Part shown: positions 30,612 to 40,557 of the stretch, piece after piece
Layout: every line of letters begins with the position of its first letter
Position numbering within the stretch: position 1 is the stretch's first letter
Assembly: GCF_022344005.1 (NCBI RefSeq)
Contig: NZ_CP092190.1
Location: forward strand, 2,123,001-2,187,000
Direction: 5' to 3'
DNA: 64,000 nucleotides
DNA from: Deinococcus sp. KNUC1210
GTDB lineage: Bacteria; Deinococcota; Deinococci; Deinococcales; Deinococcaceae
Program-made: the position numbers and the translations under genes
The notes under the pieces: model-generated
Seen by the model: only the letters and a program-made list of their open reading frames with translations
Databases searched by the model: none
Told to the model about the DNA's origin: nothing

Positions 30612-30974
30612 GGGGGTGACCTGGTTTCGACAGGTTCATCTGAAGGCGCTCCGGCGTGTCGAGGTGCCGTTGGCCTCGTTAAAAAACGGCAAAACCTTTT
30701 AACTGGCAACGTCAAGTTCCAGCCTGCAACACTCGCCTTCGCTGCTTAAGTGAAGCCAGCCCCAGAAAGCCCCGCCTTTGGCGTTCTGGCATCTGCATAA
30801 ATAAAGGCTAGCCCCGGCGATCTCTGTTAGCCGAAGGCGAAAATACAGCGGGGTAAGAACCGGAAAGCCTGCCCCTGGGCCAGTTCGGTTCCGACAATCA
30901 GAATGCGGGCTACACACGTAGATGGACGCTGAACGGGGACTTGGACGAGAGTTCGATTCTCTCCACCTCCACCA
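30612..30974 (+). ncRNA. ssrA: tmRNA
   Basis: Transfer-messenger RNA rescues stalled ribosomes and tags their products for proteolysis. The 5-prime end GGGGGTGACCTGGTTTCGAC and the 3-prime end GAGAGTTCGATTCTCTCCAC are the invariant tRNA-like half sequences; CCA is encoded at 30972-30974. The tag frame runs from 30705 to a TAA at 30747 and would encode GNVKFQPATLAFAA, ending in the expected hydrophobic LAFAA degron. Pseudoknot-forming GC segments follow the tag. Length is 363 nt. Confidence 0.95.
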
Positions 30975-30983
30975 CACAGAGCA

Positions 30984-31019
30984 CAGACCTTCGGGCATTC
31001 CTGAGGGTCTGTTTCTTTT
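30984..31019 (+). terminator. tmRNA terminator
   Basis: CAGACCTTC (30984-30992) pairs with GAGGGTCTG (31003-31011) and is followed by TTTCTTTT. It starts 10 nt after the tmRNA CCA. Confidence 0.85.
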
Positions 31020-31026
31020 GTATACT
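30998..31026 (+). promoter_or_regulatory. putative tRNA-Leu promoter overlapping the tmRNA terminator
   Basis: TATACT (31021-31026) lies 34 nt before tRNA-Leu. A weak TTCCTG -35 sits 17 nt upstream, inside the tmRNA terminator hairpin. Confidence 0.5.
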
Positions 31027-31060
31027 CTGGAAGCCTGCGGAGGTAAGCGGCAACGGGTAC

Positions 31061-31145
31061 GCCGGGATGGTGGAATCGGTAGACACAAGCGACTTAAAAT
31101 CGCTCGCTGCAAGGCGTACGGGTTCAAGTCCCGTTCTCGGCACCA
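31061..31145 (+). tRNA. tRNA-Leu (anticodon UAA)
   Basis: Acceptor GCCGGGA pairs with TCTCGGC. The anticodon arm GCGA-CTTAAAA-TCGC places TAA at the anticodon. A long class II variable arm and GGTTCAAGTCC in the T arm are present, and CCA is encoded. Length is 85 nt, normal for tRNA-Leu. Confidence 0.95.
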
Positions 31146-31161
31146 CAGCTGCATGCAGGCA

Positions 31162-31204
31162 AAAGAAGGCGTCACGACCCAGCGACCGGGTGTGACGCTT
31201 CTTT
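31162..31204. terminator. terminator between tRNA-Leu and tRNA-Arg
   Basis: AAAGAAG-GCGTCAC pairs with GTGACGC-TTCTTT with one bulged G, leaving an A-run on one side and a T-run on the other. It can terminate the tRNA-Leu transcript and the opposing tRNA-Arg transcript. Confidence 0.8.
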
Positions 31205-31206
31205 GT

Positions 31207-31283
31207 TGGTGCACTCGACTGGAATCGAACCAGTGGCCTAAGGCTTAGGAGTCCCTCGCTCTATCCAACTGAGCTACGAGTGC
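31207..31283 (-). tRNA. tRNA-Arg (anticodon CCU)
   Basis: On the minus strand GCACTCG opens the acceptor stem and pairs with CGAGTGC, followed by encoded ACCA. D arm GCTCAGTTGGATAGAGC and T arm CTGGTTCGATTCCAG are standard. The loop CTCCTAA gives anticodon CCT, reading AGG codons. Length is 77 nt. Confidence 0.93.
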
Positions 31284-31405
31284 GTGCAGGCCAGTGCAGC
31301 GCGGGACAGTATACCGCCGGGCGGCAGTTCTGGGTAGCTGGACAGTCGGGCGGCGCGGCGGCTCCGGCTCTTCCGGCATGATCAAGGCATCATGCAGGGC
31401 AGACC

Positions 31406-32620
31406 ATGATCCGCAATTTTCGGCGCTGGTGGATGACGCCTGCGCTGCACGGTCCGGACGACACCGCCAAACGGGTGACGTGGCTCGAACTGTTCTACGA
31501 TCTGGTGTTCGTGGTCGTGATCTCGCGGCTGGCACACCATCTGGGCATGCATCCTGACGTGGGCGGCCTTCAGAGTCTCGTGCTGCTGTTCGTGCCGGTG
31601 TGGTGGGTCTGGGTCAGCGGCACGTATTACAACGAGCGCTTCGAGACCTTCGATCTCAGCTTTCGCTTCTTTACCTTCCTCCAGATGCTGGCGGTGGCTG
31701 CCATTGCCGCGACTGCCGAAGACGGAACCGGGCGCACCGTGCAGGGCTTTGCGCTGTCATATGCCTTTGCCCGCCTGATCCTGACGCTGATGTGGTGGCG
31801 GGCCGGACGGCACAATGCCAGCGTTCGCCCGGTCACCAATGTCTATGTCGCCGGATTCACCGTCAGCATCGCCCTGTGGATCCTTTCGGCCTTTGTGCCT
31901 GGGCCTGCCACGCCCCTCGCCACCACGCTGCGGGTGCTGGGCCTGCTGATCGAACTGGGTGTTCCGCTCCTGACGCTGCGCCATCAGCGTCAGGTCTTTC
32001 TGGGAAGTGCGCGGAAGCTGCCCGAGCGCTTTGGCCTGTTCGTCATCATCGTGCTGGGCGAGAGTCTGGTGGGGGTGACCAACGGTCTGGCCGACACCGA
32101 GATCTTCAGCGGCACCGTCCTCCTGCGCTTCTTTCTGGGAATGCTGGTGGGCTTTGGCCTGTGGTGGGTGTACTTCGACAACATCGGGCGGCGAGAGCCT
32201 CGCAGTCAGGCCGGGTCGCTGACGCTGCTGTTCTGGGTCTATCTGCACCTGCCGCTGGTGATGGGAATTGCGGCGGTGGGTGCGATGCTGGCCCATGTGG
32301 TCGGCCTGCCGGTGGCCGAACTGCACGGCGGCGCAGAGGAAGGCGTGCGCTGGCTGCTGGCGGGCGGCTTCGCGCTGAGTTACCTGTGTATGGCGGGCCT
32401 GGAACCCACCCTGGAGCCGGAAGAACCGGTGCTCGTGCCGCTGCTGGTGTCGGTGTCGCTGCGAGTCGCGACGGCACTGGTGGCCTTGCTGCTTCCCCTG
32501 CTGCATGTCGCGCTGCCCTGGATGCTAGCAGGTCTGGTGGCGCTGCACCTTGTTCACATGATCGTGGGTGTGCGGGCGTGGTTCGCCAGCGACCATGCCG
32601 GGCGCAACGACGTTCACTGA
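31406..32620 (+). CDS. low-temperature-requirement A (LtrA) family membrane protein
   Basis: The 404-residue polytopic inner-membrane protein has about eleven hydrophobic segments. The LtrA hallmark lies near the start: VTWLELFYDLVFVVVISRLAHHL. A second conserved piece, ERFGLFVIIVLGESLVGV, follows near residue 210. Function in the family is poorly defined. The ATG at 31406 has no clear ribosome site. It lies alone between tRNA-Arg and the DNA-damage gene. Confidence 0.85.
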   Translation: MIRNFRRWWMTPALHGPDDTAKRVTWLELFYDLVFVVVISRLAHHLGMHPDVGGLQSLVLLFVPVWWVWVSGTYYNERFETFDLSFRFFTFLQMLAVAAIAATAEDGTGRTVQGFALSYAFARLILTLMWWRAGRHNASVRPVTNVYVAGFTVSIALWILSAFVPGPATPLATTLRVLGLLIELGVPLLTLRHQRQVFLGSARKLPERFGLFVIIVLGESLVGVTNGLADTEIFSGTVLLRFFLGMLVGFGLWWVYFDNIGRREPRSQAGSLTLLFWVYLHLPLVMGIAAVGAMLAHVVGLPVAELHGGAEEGVRWLLAGGFALSYLCMAGLEPTLEPEEPVLVPLLVSVSLRVATALVALLLPLLHVALPWMLAGLVALHLVHMIVGVRAWFASDHAGRNDVH

Positions 32621-32651
32621 CGCGGAAGAGCGCGACGGACTGCCAAAGGTA

Positions 32652-32680
32652 TTTCGCTAATAACATAATTATGGTACAAT
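32652..32680 (+). promoter_or_regulatory. RDRM-like DdrO operator and -10 of the ddrC gene
   Basis: The 17-mer TTTCGCTAATAACATAA (32652-32668) matches one half of the radiation/desiccation response motif TTATGTCATTGACATAA exactly (ACATAA). Its reverse complement agrees at 12 of 17 positions. It overlaps the expected -35 region, and TACAAT (32675-32680) ends 6 nt before the ATG. This is the arrangement expected for DdrO repression relieved by IrrE. Confidence 0.65.
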
Positions 32681-32686
32681 ATTCGT

Positions 32687-33406
<720 letters not shown>

Positions 33407-33584
33407 CGTGCGTTTCACTGTTTCATCCTGAGCGTCCGGTTATTCCCAGACTCGGTTTCCTGTAACGGAGACCGGGTCTTTCTTTGGATACCCGCCCTTC
33501 CTCTGCTTCATGGGCGTGCTAGACCCGTCTTGGCTCGCCTCCCATTCCCTTGCCCGCTGCTGTAGAATCGTCAGCGTTCCGTAC

Positions 33585-33590
33585 TACACT
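33585..33590 (+). promoter_or_regulatory. -10 element for the rny transcript
   Basis: TACACT ends 6 nt before the GTG at 33597, so transcription probably begins at that GTG. A small hairpin GTGAGT-GTTTTT-ACTCAC (33597-33614) would then form at the very 5-prime end of the message. Confidence 0.6.
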
Positions 33591-33596
33591 GAGCAG

Positions 33597-33701
33597 GTGA
33601 GTGTTTTTACTCACACCAAACGATTGATTCTGGCTTTGCGGCGCTTCCAGCGTTCGGCTGGGGCGCGGCGGGCCTTGTACACACCCAAAGGAGCCATATG
33701 A
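33597..33701 (+). CDS. predicted leaderless 34-codon ORF coupled to rny
   Basis: The frame opens at a GTG exactly where a leaderless message would start and runs MSVFTHTKRLILALRRF... to a TGA that overlaps the rny ATG (ATGA). The peptide is strongly basic with a hydrophobic patch. No family is recognised. It may be a leader peptide controlling rny translation, or simply the means of delivering ribosomes to rny. Confidence 0.5.
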   Translation: MSVFTHTKRLILALRRFQRSAGARRALYTPKGAI

Positions 33702-35353
33702 CGGTACTTTTTGTCATTCTGGCGCTCCTGGTCGGACTGGCAGTGGCATATCCTCTCGGTGTTTCGCGCGGGCAGGCTCGCCGTGCGGAGCTTGATGACA
33801 GCCTGCAACGGGAAGCGCTGGCTCAGGCCGAGCGTATTCGGAGCGAGGCCGAGGCTCAGGCACAGAGCACGCGTGCCGAGGCGGGACGAATTCGGGAGGA
33901 TGCCAGCAGACTGTATCAGGAGGCCGAAGTAAGGCAGGCGCAGGCCACCCAGCAACGGGACGCCGCGGTTGCCGACGCCGTTCGTGAGCGGGCCGACACT
34001 GCCCGCGAACGAGAGGCGCTCAAGCTCGACCGCCAGGAAACCAAGCGCGAACGCGACGAGCTGAAACGCGAGATCGAGCGGGTCAACCGCAGGGCCGAGC
34101 AACTCGACGCACGCGGCGACCGCCTGAGCCATCAGGAAGAGCGGCTGGAGGCGCATGAGAAGTCGCTCGCCGAGCAGGAAGCCCATCTGGTCGAGCGGCA
34201 GCGCGGCGTGGAACTCAAGCTGTACGAGGTGGCTGCCCTGACGCCCGAGCAGGCCCGAGAACAGCTGCTGAGCAAGATCGACGCCGAGCTGGACGAGGAA
34301 AAAGCCATCCGGGTACGTTCGATGCAGGAGCGGGCAGGCACCGAGGCCAAGCGGCATGCCCGGCACATCATCGCCCAGGCCATTCAGCGCAGCGCTTCCG
34401 AGACCTCGGCGGCGCTGTCTGTGTCGGTGGTGCCCATTCCCAGCGACGCCATGAAGGGCCGCATCATCGGGCGCGAGGGGCGCAATATCCGCGCCTTCGA
34501 AAGCCTGACCGGTGTGGACCTGATCATTGACGACACGCCCGAAGCGGTGATCCTGAGCAGCTTCAACCCGGTCCGCCGCGAGGTGGCGCGGCATGTGCTC
34601 GAAGCGCTGGTGGCCGATGGGCGCATTCATCCGAGCCGCATCGAAGAGATGGTTCACCGCGCCCAGGACGATATGAAGACCTTCATCTACAGCCAGGGCG
34701 AGGAGGCCGCCAGCAGCAGCGGCGTGCTGGGCCTGAAGCCGGGACTGGTGCAGCTGCTGGGGCGCATGTACTTCCGCACCAGTTACGGTCAGAACGTGCT
34801 GAAGCACAGTGTGCAGGTGGCGCACCTGACCGGCATCATGGCCGCCGAACTGGGCCTGGACGTGAACATGGCCCGCCGCGCCGGACTGATGCACGACGTG
34901 GGCAAAAGCATCGACCGCGAGATCGAGGGCACGCACGTCGATATCGGGGTGTCGCTGGGTCGCCGCTTCGGAGAGCCGATGGAAGTGATCGACGCCATCG
35001 CGCACCACCACGACCCCGAGAATGGTGAGACGCTGTACAGCGTGCTGGTCGCCGCCGCCGACGCCATCTCGGCGGCCCGGCCCGGTGCGCGGCGCGAGGA
35101 ACTGGAAAGCTACATCAAGCGGCTGGAAAATCTGGAACATATCGCCGTCAGCTTTCCCGGCGTGCAGACCGCCTACGCCGTGCAGGCCGGGCGCGAGGTG
35201 CGCGTGCTGGTGCAGCCCGAGAAGGTCAGCGACGCGCAGGCGACCCTGCTGGCCCGCGAGATCGCCAACCGCATCGAGCAGGATATGGAGTATCCCGGTC
35301 AGGTGCAGGTGACGGTGGTGCGCGAAAGCAGAGCAGTGGAAGTGGCAAAGTGA
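33698..35353 (+). CDS. rny: ribonuclease Y
   Basis: This membrane-anchored endoribonuclease starts mRNA decay. Its 551 residues contain one N-terminal membrane helix ([19 protein letters not shown]), a long Arg/Glu-rich coiled coil to about 220, a KH domain with [17 protein letters not shown] near 251, and an HD domain with the metal pair HD at 398-399 (GLMHDVGKS) and [19 protein letters not shown] precedes the ATG, which also overlaps the upstream small ORF. It ends before a strong hairpin. Confidence 0.95.
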   Translation: MTVLFVILALLVGLAVAYPLGVSRGQARRAELDDSLQREALAQAERIRSEAEAQAQSTRAEAGRIREDASRLYQEAEVRQAQATQQRDAAVADAVRERADTAREREALKLDRQETKRERDELKREIERVNRRAEQLDARGDRLSHQEERLEAHEKSLAEQEAHLVERQRGVELKLYEVAALTPEQAREQLLSKIDAELDEEKAIRVRSMQERAGTEAKRHARHIIAQAIQRSASETSAALSVSVVPIPSDAMKGRIIGREGRNIRAFESLTGVDLIIDDTPEAVILSSFNPVRREVARHVLEALVADGRIHPSRIEEMVHRAQDDMKTFIYSQGEEAASSSGVLGLKPGLVQLLGRMYFRTSYGQNVLKHSVQVAHLTGIMAAELGLDVNMARRAGLMHDVGKSIDREIEGTHVDIGVSLGRRFGEPMEVIDAIAHHHDPENGETLYSVLVAAADAISAARPGARREELESYIKRLENLEHIAVSFPGVQTAYAVQAGREVRVLVQPEKVSDAQATLLAREIANRIEQDMEYPGQVQVTVVRESRAVEVAK

Positions 35354-35390
35354 GGAAACAGAAGTAAGGAAATAAGGAAAAGAGCAGCAC

Positions 35391-35434
35391 AGAAGAGGGC
35401 GGGGCATCCAGACTCGGATGCCCCGCCCTCTTCT
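35391..35434. terminator. strong bidirectional terminator
   Basis: A perfect 19-bp inverted repeat (35391-35409 with 35416-35434) encloses a 6-nt loop AGACTC. It lies between the convergent rny and iron permease genes. Confidence 0.85.
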
Positions 35435-35448
35435 GATCGGTGCCCGCT

Positions 35449-37767
35449 CTATTGCCGCGCCACCGTGCTGCTCGCCCCGTGCTGCCTCGACTGCTTCAGC
35501 TTGCGCTGGAGGCGACGTTCCTTGATCGCTTCCGACAGGAAGTAGCTGCCCACCACCAGAATGACTGCCAGCACCTGTGACACCAGCCCTTCCCAGGTGG
35601 GATAGACGCCCAGCCACAGGCTCGCCCACGACGGCAGTTCCAGACCCACGACGCCGTGAACGGGAAACCAGCCGACCAGTTGCAGCACATGAACGGTGTT
35701 GCCCACCATGACCGCCAGCACCGCGCAGATCATCATGCCCGTCCAGACCAGCAGCTTTTTCATGGGCAGTTTGGCCTGAAGCGCGAAGACCAGCACGCCC
35801 ACGCCCACCACGGCAGCCAGTCCCAGGCCCGTGCCGCTGAGGACCGGAGCGCTGCCGGACTGCAGCGCCAGCGACTGCAGGAACAGTACCGTTTCAAAGC
35901 CCTCGCGGTAGATGCTGGTAAAGCCCAGCAGGGTCAGGCCGACCCACTGCCCGACGTTCTGGCCCATCAGACTGTGCTTGGTCTTCTGAAAGTCGGCCAT
36001 GCGGTCGTTCCAGTACACCTGATGCACGAACCAGTTCATGATGATGAGCAGCACGGCAATCGCCAGCACGCTGATCACCGCTTCCAGCTTTTCCCCGAAG
36101 CGGGCGAACAGCGACAGCGTGCCGCTCATCACGAACCAGGTGACGGCGGTGGCGGCAAAGGCCAGCGCCGCGCCCCACCACATCGGGCGGCGCAGGTGGC
36201 GCACCTCCGGGCGGCGCAGACTGCCCATGAGGGCCGCCAGGATCAGCACCGCTTCCAGACCCTCGCGGAAGACGATCACGCCCGCGTTGGTCGCCACGGC
36301 GGCCGGGGCCTGCTCGGTGCCCAGCAGTTCACCCGTCTGGGCCAATTCCTGATCGAGCTGGGCGCGGCTGGCCTTTACCTGGGCAAGCGGCGCACGGTCG
36401 CGGATCAGGCGGGCGAGGCCGGCAGGGGAGTCCCCGTTCCAGAACAGGTTTTCGAGTCTCAGCTTCAGATCGGGGGCAAACACCGCGATGCGGGCTTCCG
36501 GGCCGCTTTCCAGCGTGGCGTAGGCGTCGAGCCGGGCGGTTTCGGCCTGTTCGTAGTTGCCTGCCCCCACTGCCGCCAGCATGTTGCCGAGCTGACTGCG
36601 GATCACGTCCAGATCGCCGCTGGCGTCGTGCTGTTTCCAGGCCGCCGGAAACTGCGCCTGAAGAGCGGTCAGCGCCTGGGTCACGTCGGTTTGCAGGGCG
36701 GCGGCGGTGGGAGGACGGCGGTGGGCCGCAGCCGCTTCGAGCTGTTCGCCCAGAGCGCCGAGCTGGGCCAGACTCTGCCGCACCGCCTCCTGATCTTTCA
36801 GCAGCGGGGCCAGATCGGAGTAGGCCGAAACCGTTCCCGCCAGAAAGGTCTTGGCCTCGACGATCTCGATGTCGCGTTTGACCGTCACCGCTCCGGCTGG
36901 CCCGTCCACGGCGCGGCTGTACTCCACCGGCACCAGATTCAGAAAGCGCAGCACCTGCCCGGCCCGCAGCCGCTGTTCACGCTCACTCAGCGGCGCGGCC
37001 CGGAACCCCTCCAGCGCCCGCTGCACATTCTTCAGGCTGCCCGGCAACTGCCGGAACTGCGCCTGGACCGCGCTCAGTTCGGCAGTCCCCCTGGCCTGCT
37101 GGAAGGCCGGAGCCAGCAGCGCGAAATAGCCGCTTGCCAGGGCCGACTGTTCGGCGGCGCGGGTGCGGTAGCCCCGGTTCTGGGCATCCTGAATGCCGTT
37201 CAGCGCGTCGTTCAGCCGTGACTGATAGCCGCCCTGTACATCGGCCTGCACGGCGGTCATGGCGTCGGCGGGCGTCAACTTTCCGGCGGCGAGCGCCTCG
37301 ACAGCGGTGGTGGCGTCGGCATTCAGGCGGGTAAACCTGCTGGCCTGCTGGAACTCGCGGGTTGCCAGCCAGTCGCGGGCGTCGGCGGCGCGGCCCGCCT
37401 GCACACTCTGGGCCAGGGCCGAATACGCGCCGCCCAGCCACAGCGTCCACAGGTGCGCCTGAGCCGCCGCGTAGCCCGGTTCGTCACCGCGCTGGGCCGC
37501 CTGCACGGCTGTTGCAAAGTTCGCACGAAGCTGGGCGGCGGCTGCCGGAGCCGCGCTGCTCAGCGGCGTATCGAGGGCCTTCAGATACTCGGCCCTGGCC
37601 TGCTGTACCAGCGTCACCGCCTGCGCCGGATCGAAACTGACCTCGGTGGCAGCCTCGGCCAGCCGCGAACGCATGGCCTCGGCGGGCGTGGCGTAGTCGG
37701 CGGCGTGGGCAACCGCCAGCAGCGCCACGCCCAGCAACGCCAGCAGCCGACCACTGCGCGTGCTCAT
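35449..37767 (-). CDS. efeU: FTR1/EfeU-family iron permease with large N-terminal extracytoplasmic domain (772 aa)
   Basis: A signal peptide (MSTRSGRLLALLGVALLAVAHA) leads into about 450 residues of helical extracytoplasmic sequence. A seven-helix permease domain follows. Both iron-transport R-E-G-L-E type motifs are present, FREGLEAVL near residue 500 and YREGFETVLF near 620. The domain order extracytoplasmic part plus FTR1 is longer than E. coli EfeU and resembles the fused FTR1 proteins of other phyla. The ATG overlaps the preceding gene's TGA, coupling it to the EfeO-like lipoprotein. No EfeB peroxidase gene follows. Confidence 0.85.
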   Translation of the reverse strand: MSTRSGRLLALLGVALLAVAHAADYATPAEAMRSRLAEAATEVSFDPAQAVTLVQQARAEYLKALDTPLSSAAPAAAAQLRANFATAVQAAQRGDEPGYAAAQAHLWTLWLGGAYSALAQSVQAGRAADARDWLATREFQQASRFTRLNADATTAVEALAAGKLTPADAMTAVQADVQGGYQSRLNDALNGIQDAQNRGYRTRAAEQSALASGYFALLAPAFQQARGTAELSAVQAQFRQLPGSLKNVQRALEGFRAAPLSEREQRLRAGQVLRFLNLVPVEYSRAVDGPAGAVTVKRDIEIVEAKTFLAGTVSAYSDLAPLLKDQEAVRQSLAQLGALGEQLEAAAAHRRPPTAAALQTDVTQALTALQAQFPAAWKQHDASGDLDVIRSQLGNMLAAVGAGNYEQAETARLDAYATLESGPEARIAVFAPDLKLRLENLFWNGDSPAGLARLIRDRAPLAQVKASRAQLDQELAQTGELLGTEQAPAAVATNAGVIVFREGLEAVLILAALMGSLRRPEVRHLRRPMWWGAALAFAATAVTWFVMSGTLSLFARFGEKLEAVISVLAIAVLLIIMNWFVHQVYWNDRMADFQKTKHSLMGQNVGQWVGLTLLGFTSIYREGFETVLFLQSLALQSGSAPVLSGTGLGLAAVVGVGVLVFALQAKLPMKKLLVWTGMMICAVLAVMVGNTVHVLQLVGWFPVHGVVGLELPSWASLWLGVYPTWEGLVSQVLAVILVVGSYFLSEAIKERRLQRKLKQSRQHGASSTVARQ

Positions 37768-38891
37768 TCGCTGACCTTCACGCCCAGCAGGGCGGCAGCC
37801 TGGGTGATGCGCCCGGTGATGGCAGTGGCGCGGTTCTGGGCCTCGGCCTGGAGCGAGTCGGCCTGCTCGGGTGTGAAGTGGCGCCGCTTTTCCAGCGTCG
37901 CCAGCCGCAGCACGTAGCTGTTCAGCCCGCTCAGCCCCGCCCTGATCTGCGTGTCGAGCTGCGGATTTTTCGCCTTCACCTCTGCCGAGAGGCCCCGGTA
38001 CATCGCCTCCCACGAGGCCACGTTGCCGCTCAGGTCGGAGAGCCGCGAGATCACCACGAAGTCGCGGCGGGTGGTGGCATTTCCCAGCACGAAGCGCGAG
38101 GTCTTCCAGTTCTCGAAGAAGACCGGGCCGACCGTGGGGACGTTGCCCAGCAGCGCTCCGAACACGTCGGCGCGGGTGGGCTGCCACGTGGCAGCGGCCT
38201 TCCGCAGCAGTCCGGTCTGACGGTTCAGCTCGGCGGCAGCGGCCTTCAGCACGTTGGCGTCGGGCAGACGATCTCCGAAGCCCAGCTTGCCGTCGCCGTC
38301 CACATCGAAGGCCACACCCGACGAGAACGACGTGACGGTGTTCCAGAGCGTGCCCTCGTTCACGCCGAACAGGTTGCCGGGCCGGGACAGCACGTGGCCG
38401 CTGGGCAGCTTCAGATCGTAGAGCGCCACCGCGTCGCCACCCTCGGCGGCGCTCGTTCCGGCGTCCAAAATCACGTCGTAGGCCGACAGGCTGTTGACCC
38501 CTGCCACGATGCCCTCGATTTCCTCGTAGACCGGGCTGGCTTTCGTCCAGCCGTCTCGCGCCTCCTTCAGGGCCGCCTGCACCGCCGCAGTGTTGGCGCT
38601 CAGCTTGCGGTAATCGAAGCCCGCGGCTCTGGCGAGCGCGTAATAGGCGTCTGCGCCGCGCACGAGCTGAGCAGTTCCGGCAGCCTGCACGGTCAGCCGC
38701 TGCGTCAGATACGTCTGGACCGTTTTCAGCGTGGCGGGCACCTCGGCGGCCTGCACGCCAGAGCAGGCGCTCAGCAGCGCCCAGACAGTCAGTGCAGTGG
38801 CCGCTGGACAGCCTGCGGGCAGCCGTCCTCCCGAAACCTGCTGTGCGTCTGGGCCGACCCGCCGAGCAACCACCGTCTTCGTTCCTTGCAT
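37764..38891 (-). CDS. efeO: imelysin/EfeO-like iron-uptake lipoprotein (375 aa)
   Basis: The protein has a late type II signal sequence (TALTVWALLSAC, lipobox LSAC near residue 43) and a helical imelysin-type (M75/EfeO) body, with YDLKLPSGHVLSR and SFSSGVAFDVDGDGKLGFGDR. The latter contains an Asp-rich calcium-type loop. The family's G-x-H-x-x-E motif is not obvious. GGAGG 7 nt before the ATG supports the start. It is upstream of and overlapping the FTR1 permease, so it probably delivers iron to it. Confidence 0.75.
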   Translation of the reverse strand: MQGTKTVVARRVGPDAQQVSGGRLPAGCPAATALTVWALLSACSGVQAAEVPATLKTVQTYLTQRLTVQAAGTAQLVRGADAYYALARAAGFDYRKLSANTAAVQAALKEARDGWTKASPVYEEIEGIVAGVNSLSAYDVILDAGTSAAEGGDAVALYDLKLPSGHVLSRPGNLFGVNEGTLWNTVTSFSSGVAFDVDGDGKLGFGDRLPDANVLKAAAAELNRQTGLLRKAAATWQPTRADVFGALLGNVPTVGPVFFENWKTSRFVLGNATTRRDFVVISRLSDLSGNVASWEAMYRGLSAEVKAKNPQLDTQIRAGLSGLNSYVLRLATLEKRRHFTPEQADSLQAEAQNRATAITGRITQAAALLGVKVSE

Positions 38892-38975
38892 TCAGAGTCC
38901 TCCGATATATCCGACTGGTTTAGTCTGGATTGCTGGACCCATCTTGCCTCGCTGATCCGGGCGGCGTCAACCGCT

Positions 38976-39410
38976 TCAGCCCTCGGTGTCTGCTGTGAGC
39001 GGGGCCGATGCCCGCTGTGACTGCAAATACAGCTCCAGAATCTGCACTGCTGCGGCCTCGTCGAGGTCTGCGGCACCCAGCGCCCGCGCCCGCTTGGTGG
39101 TAAAGCGCTCGTCCTGGTACACGATGTCCAGCCCGGCGGTCTTCAGCTCGCGCCCGAAGGAACGCACCCGGTCGGCCGTGGGGCTGGGCTTGCCGTCGAT
39201 GCTGAGCGGCAGGCCGATGACCACCCGCACCGCGCCCTCGGCCTTCACCTTGGCCAGGACCTGCCGCACGTCCCAGATCAGGCGTTTGCGGTCGAAACTG
39301 CCGCGCCCGAAGGCCAGGGCACCCCGGCTGGCCGCGAAGCCGATGCGGGTCTTGCTGACATCCAGCGCCAGCAGCACCGGCAGGGAAGACGCAGCGGCCG
39401 CTTCAGTCAT
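38976..39410 (-). CDS. ruvX: RuvX/YqgF-type RNase H-like protein
   Basis: The 144-residue RNase H-fold protein belongs to the family variously assigned to Holliday-junction resolution and pre-16S rRNA 5-prime maturation. VLLALDVSKTRIGFA carries the first catalytic Asp, VVIGLPLSIDGKPSPTADRVRSF the central motif and YQDERFTTKRA the Glu site. LDEAAAVQILELYL supplies the last Asp. The ATG overlaps the cysteine desulfurase TGA (ATGA). Confidence 0.9.
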   Translation of the reverse strand: MTEAAAASSLPVLLALDVSKTRIGFAASRGALAFGRGSFDRKRLIWDVRQVLAKVKAEGAVRVVIGLPLSIDGKPSPTADRVRSFGRELKTAGLDIVYQDERFTTKRARALGAADLDEAAAVQILELYLQSQRASAPLTADTEG

Positions 39411-40544
39411 CAGCGGCTCGCCTCCGCCGCTCTCAGAAAGATGGCCGCCGCTTCCCGCACCTGCTCGGCGGTGGTCGCCGCCCCGAAGCTGAACCGGATG
39501 CTGGCGCGGGCATCTGCCGCACTCAGGCCCAGCGCCGTCAGCACGTGGCTCGGCTGCATGGTTCCGGCGCTGCACGCGCTTCCGGCACTGGCCGCCACGC
39601 CCATCAGATCGAGGTTCATCAGCAGCGCTTCCCCGTCGGCCCCCGCCACCGTGAACGACGCCACCTTGGGGCTGCCCGCCGGGGTGTGGTTGGCCTGAAG
39701 TCCGGGCACGTTCAGCAGGTCGGTCAGGGTGTGTTGCAGCAGGCGCAGGTGGGCGAAGGTGGCGGGCCGTTCGCGTTCGGCTTCCTCCAGTGCGGCTCCC
39801 GCTGCCGCGATGCCGGGAGCGTTCTGCGTGCCCGCCCGCAGTCCCCGTTCCTGCCCGCCGCCCATCAGCAGCGGCGGCACATCCAGCCCCCGGCGCAGAT
39901 ACAGAAAGCCCACGCCCAGCGGGCCGCCCCATTTGTGGGCGCTGAAACTGGCCGCATCCACGTTCCAGTCGTGCAGGGTCACGGGCAGCACGCCCGGCGA
40001 CTGCACCGCGTCGGTATGAAACAGTGCGCCGCCCGCATGCGCGACCTCGGCCAGTGCCGCCACGTCCTGCACCACGCCGATTTCGTTGTTGGCATGGTGG
40101 ATGCTGACCAGAAACGTGTTCGGAACGCATCGCCGCTTTCAGCGCGTCGGGGCTGATCATGCCGCCGGGGCCGGGCGGCAGAAACGTCACGTCCACGCCC
40201 TGCGTCGCCAGCCAGCGGGCCGGAGCCAGCACCGCCGAATGTTCCAGCGCACTGGTCACCAGGTGGCCCCGGTAGTGCTGCGCCGCGCCCAGGCCCAGCA
40301 GGATGGTGTTATCGGCCTCGGTGCCGCCGCCCATCGCCAGCAGTTCCAGCGGACTGGCTCCCAGGGCACGCGCCACCTTGGCCCGCCCGTCTTCCAGCGC
40401 CTGGCGCATCTGCTGTCCCGCCTGGTGAATGCTGGCGGGGTTGCCCGGTTCTCTGCTCAGCTCCAGATACACCGCCGCTGCCGAGGCCCGGAGCGGATGT
40501 GTGGCGGCGTAGTCGAGATAGATGTCGCCGTGCGGCCCGGTCAT
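39410..40544 (-). CDS. cysteine desulfurase, frameshifted in this sequence
   Basis: This PLP enzyme of the NifS/IscS class removes sulfur from cysteine for Fe-S clusters and tRNA thiolation. The first part (IYLDYAATHPLR; GGGTEADNTILLGL) reads from the ATG at 40544 and changes frame near 40118-40124. The second part has the PLP Lys region (DAASFSAHKWGGPLG) and the catalytic Cys loop GSACSAGTMQPSHVL. Removing one base gives a continuous protein of about 378 aa with SNTFLVSIHHANNEIG at the join. It follows the PASTA gene by 14 nt and overlaps ruvX. Confidence 0.9.
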
Positions 40545-40557
40545 CGGAACCCTGCCA

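Noticed and set aside
33611..35629. 672-codon open frame opposite rny
   Set aside because: It is a shadow of the coiled-coil and HD coding sequence and runs through the perfect bidirectional terminator.
38976..40544. Apparent single protein fusing cysteine desulfurase and RuvX
   Set aside because: The junction is frame-broken antisense-like sequence; the desulfurase C-terminus is found in the other frame and overlaps the ruvX start by ATGA.
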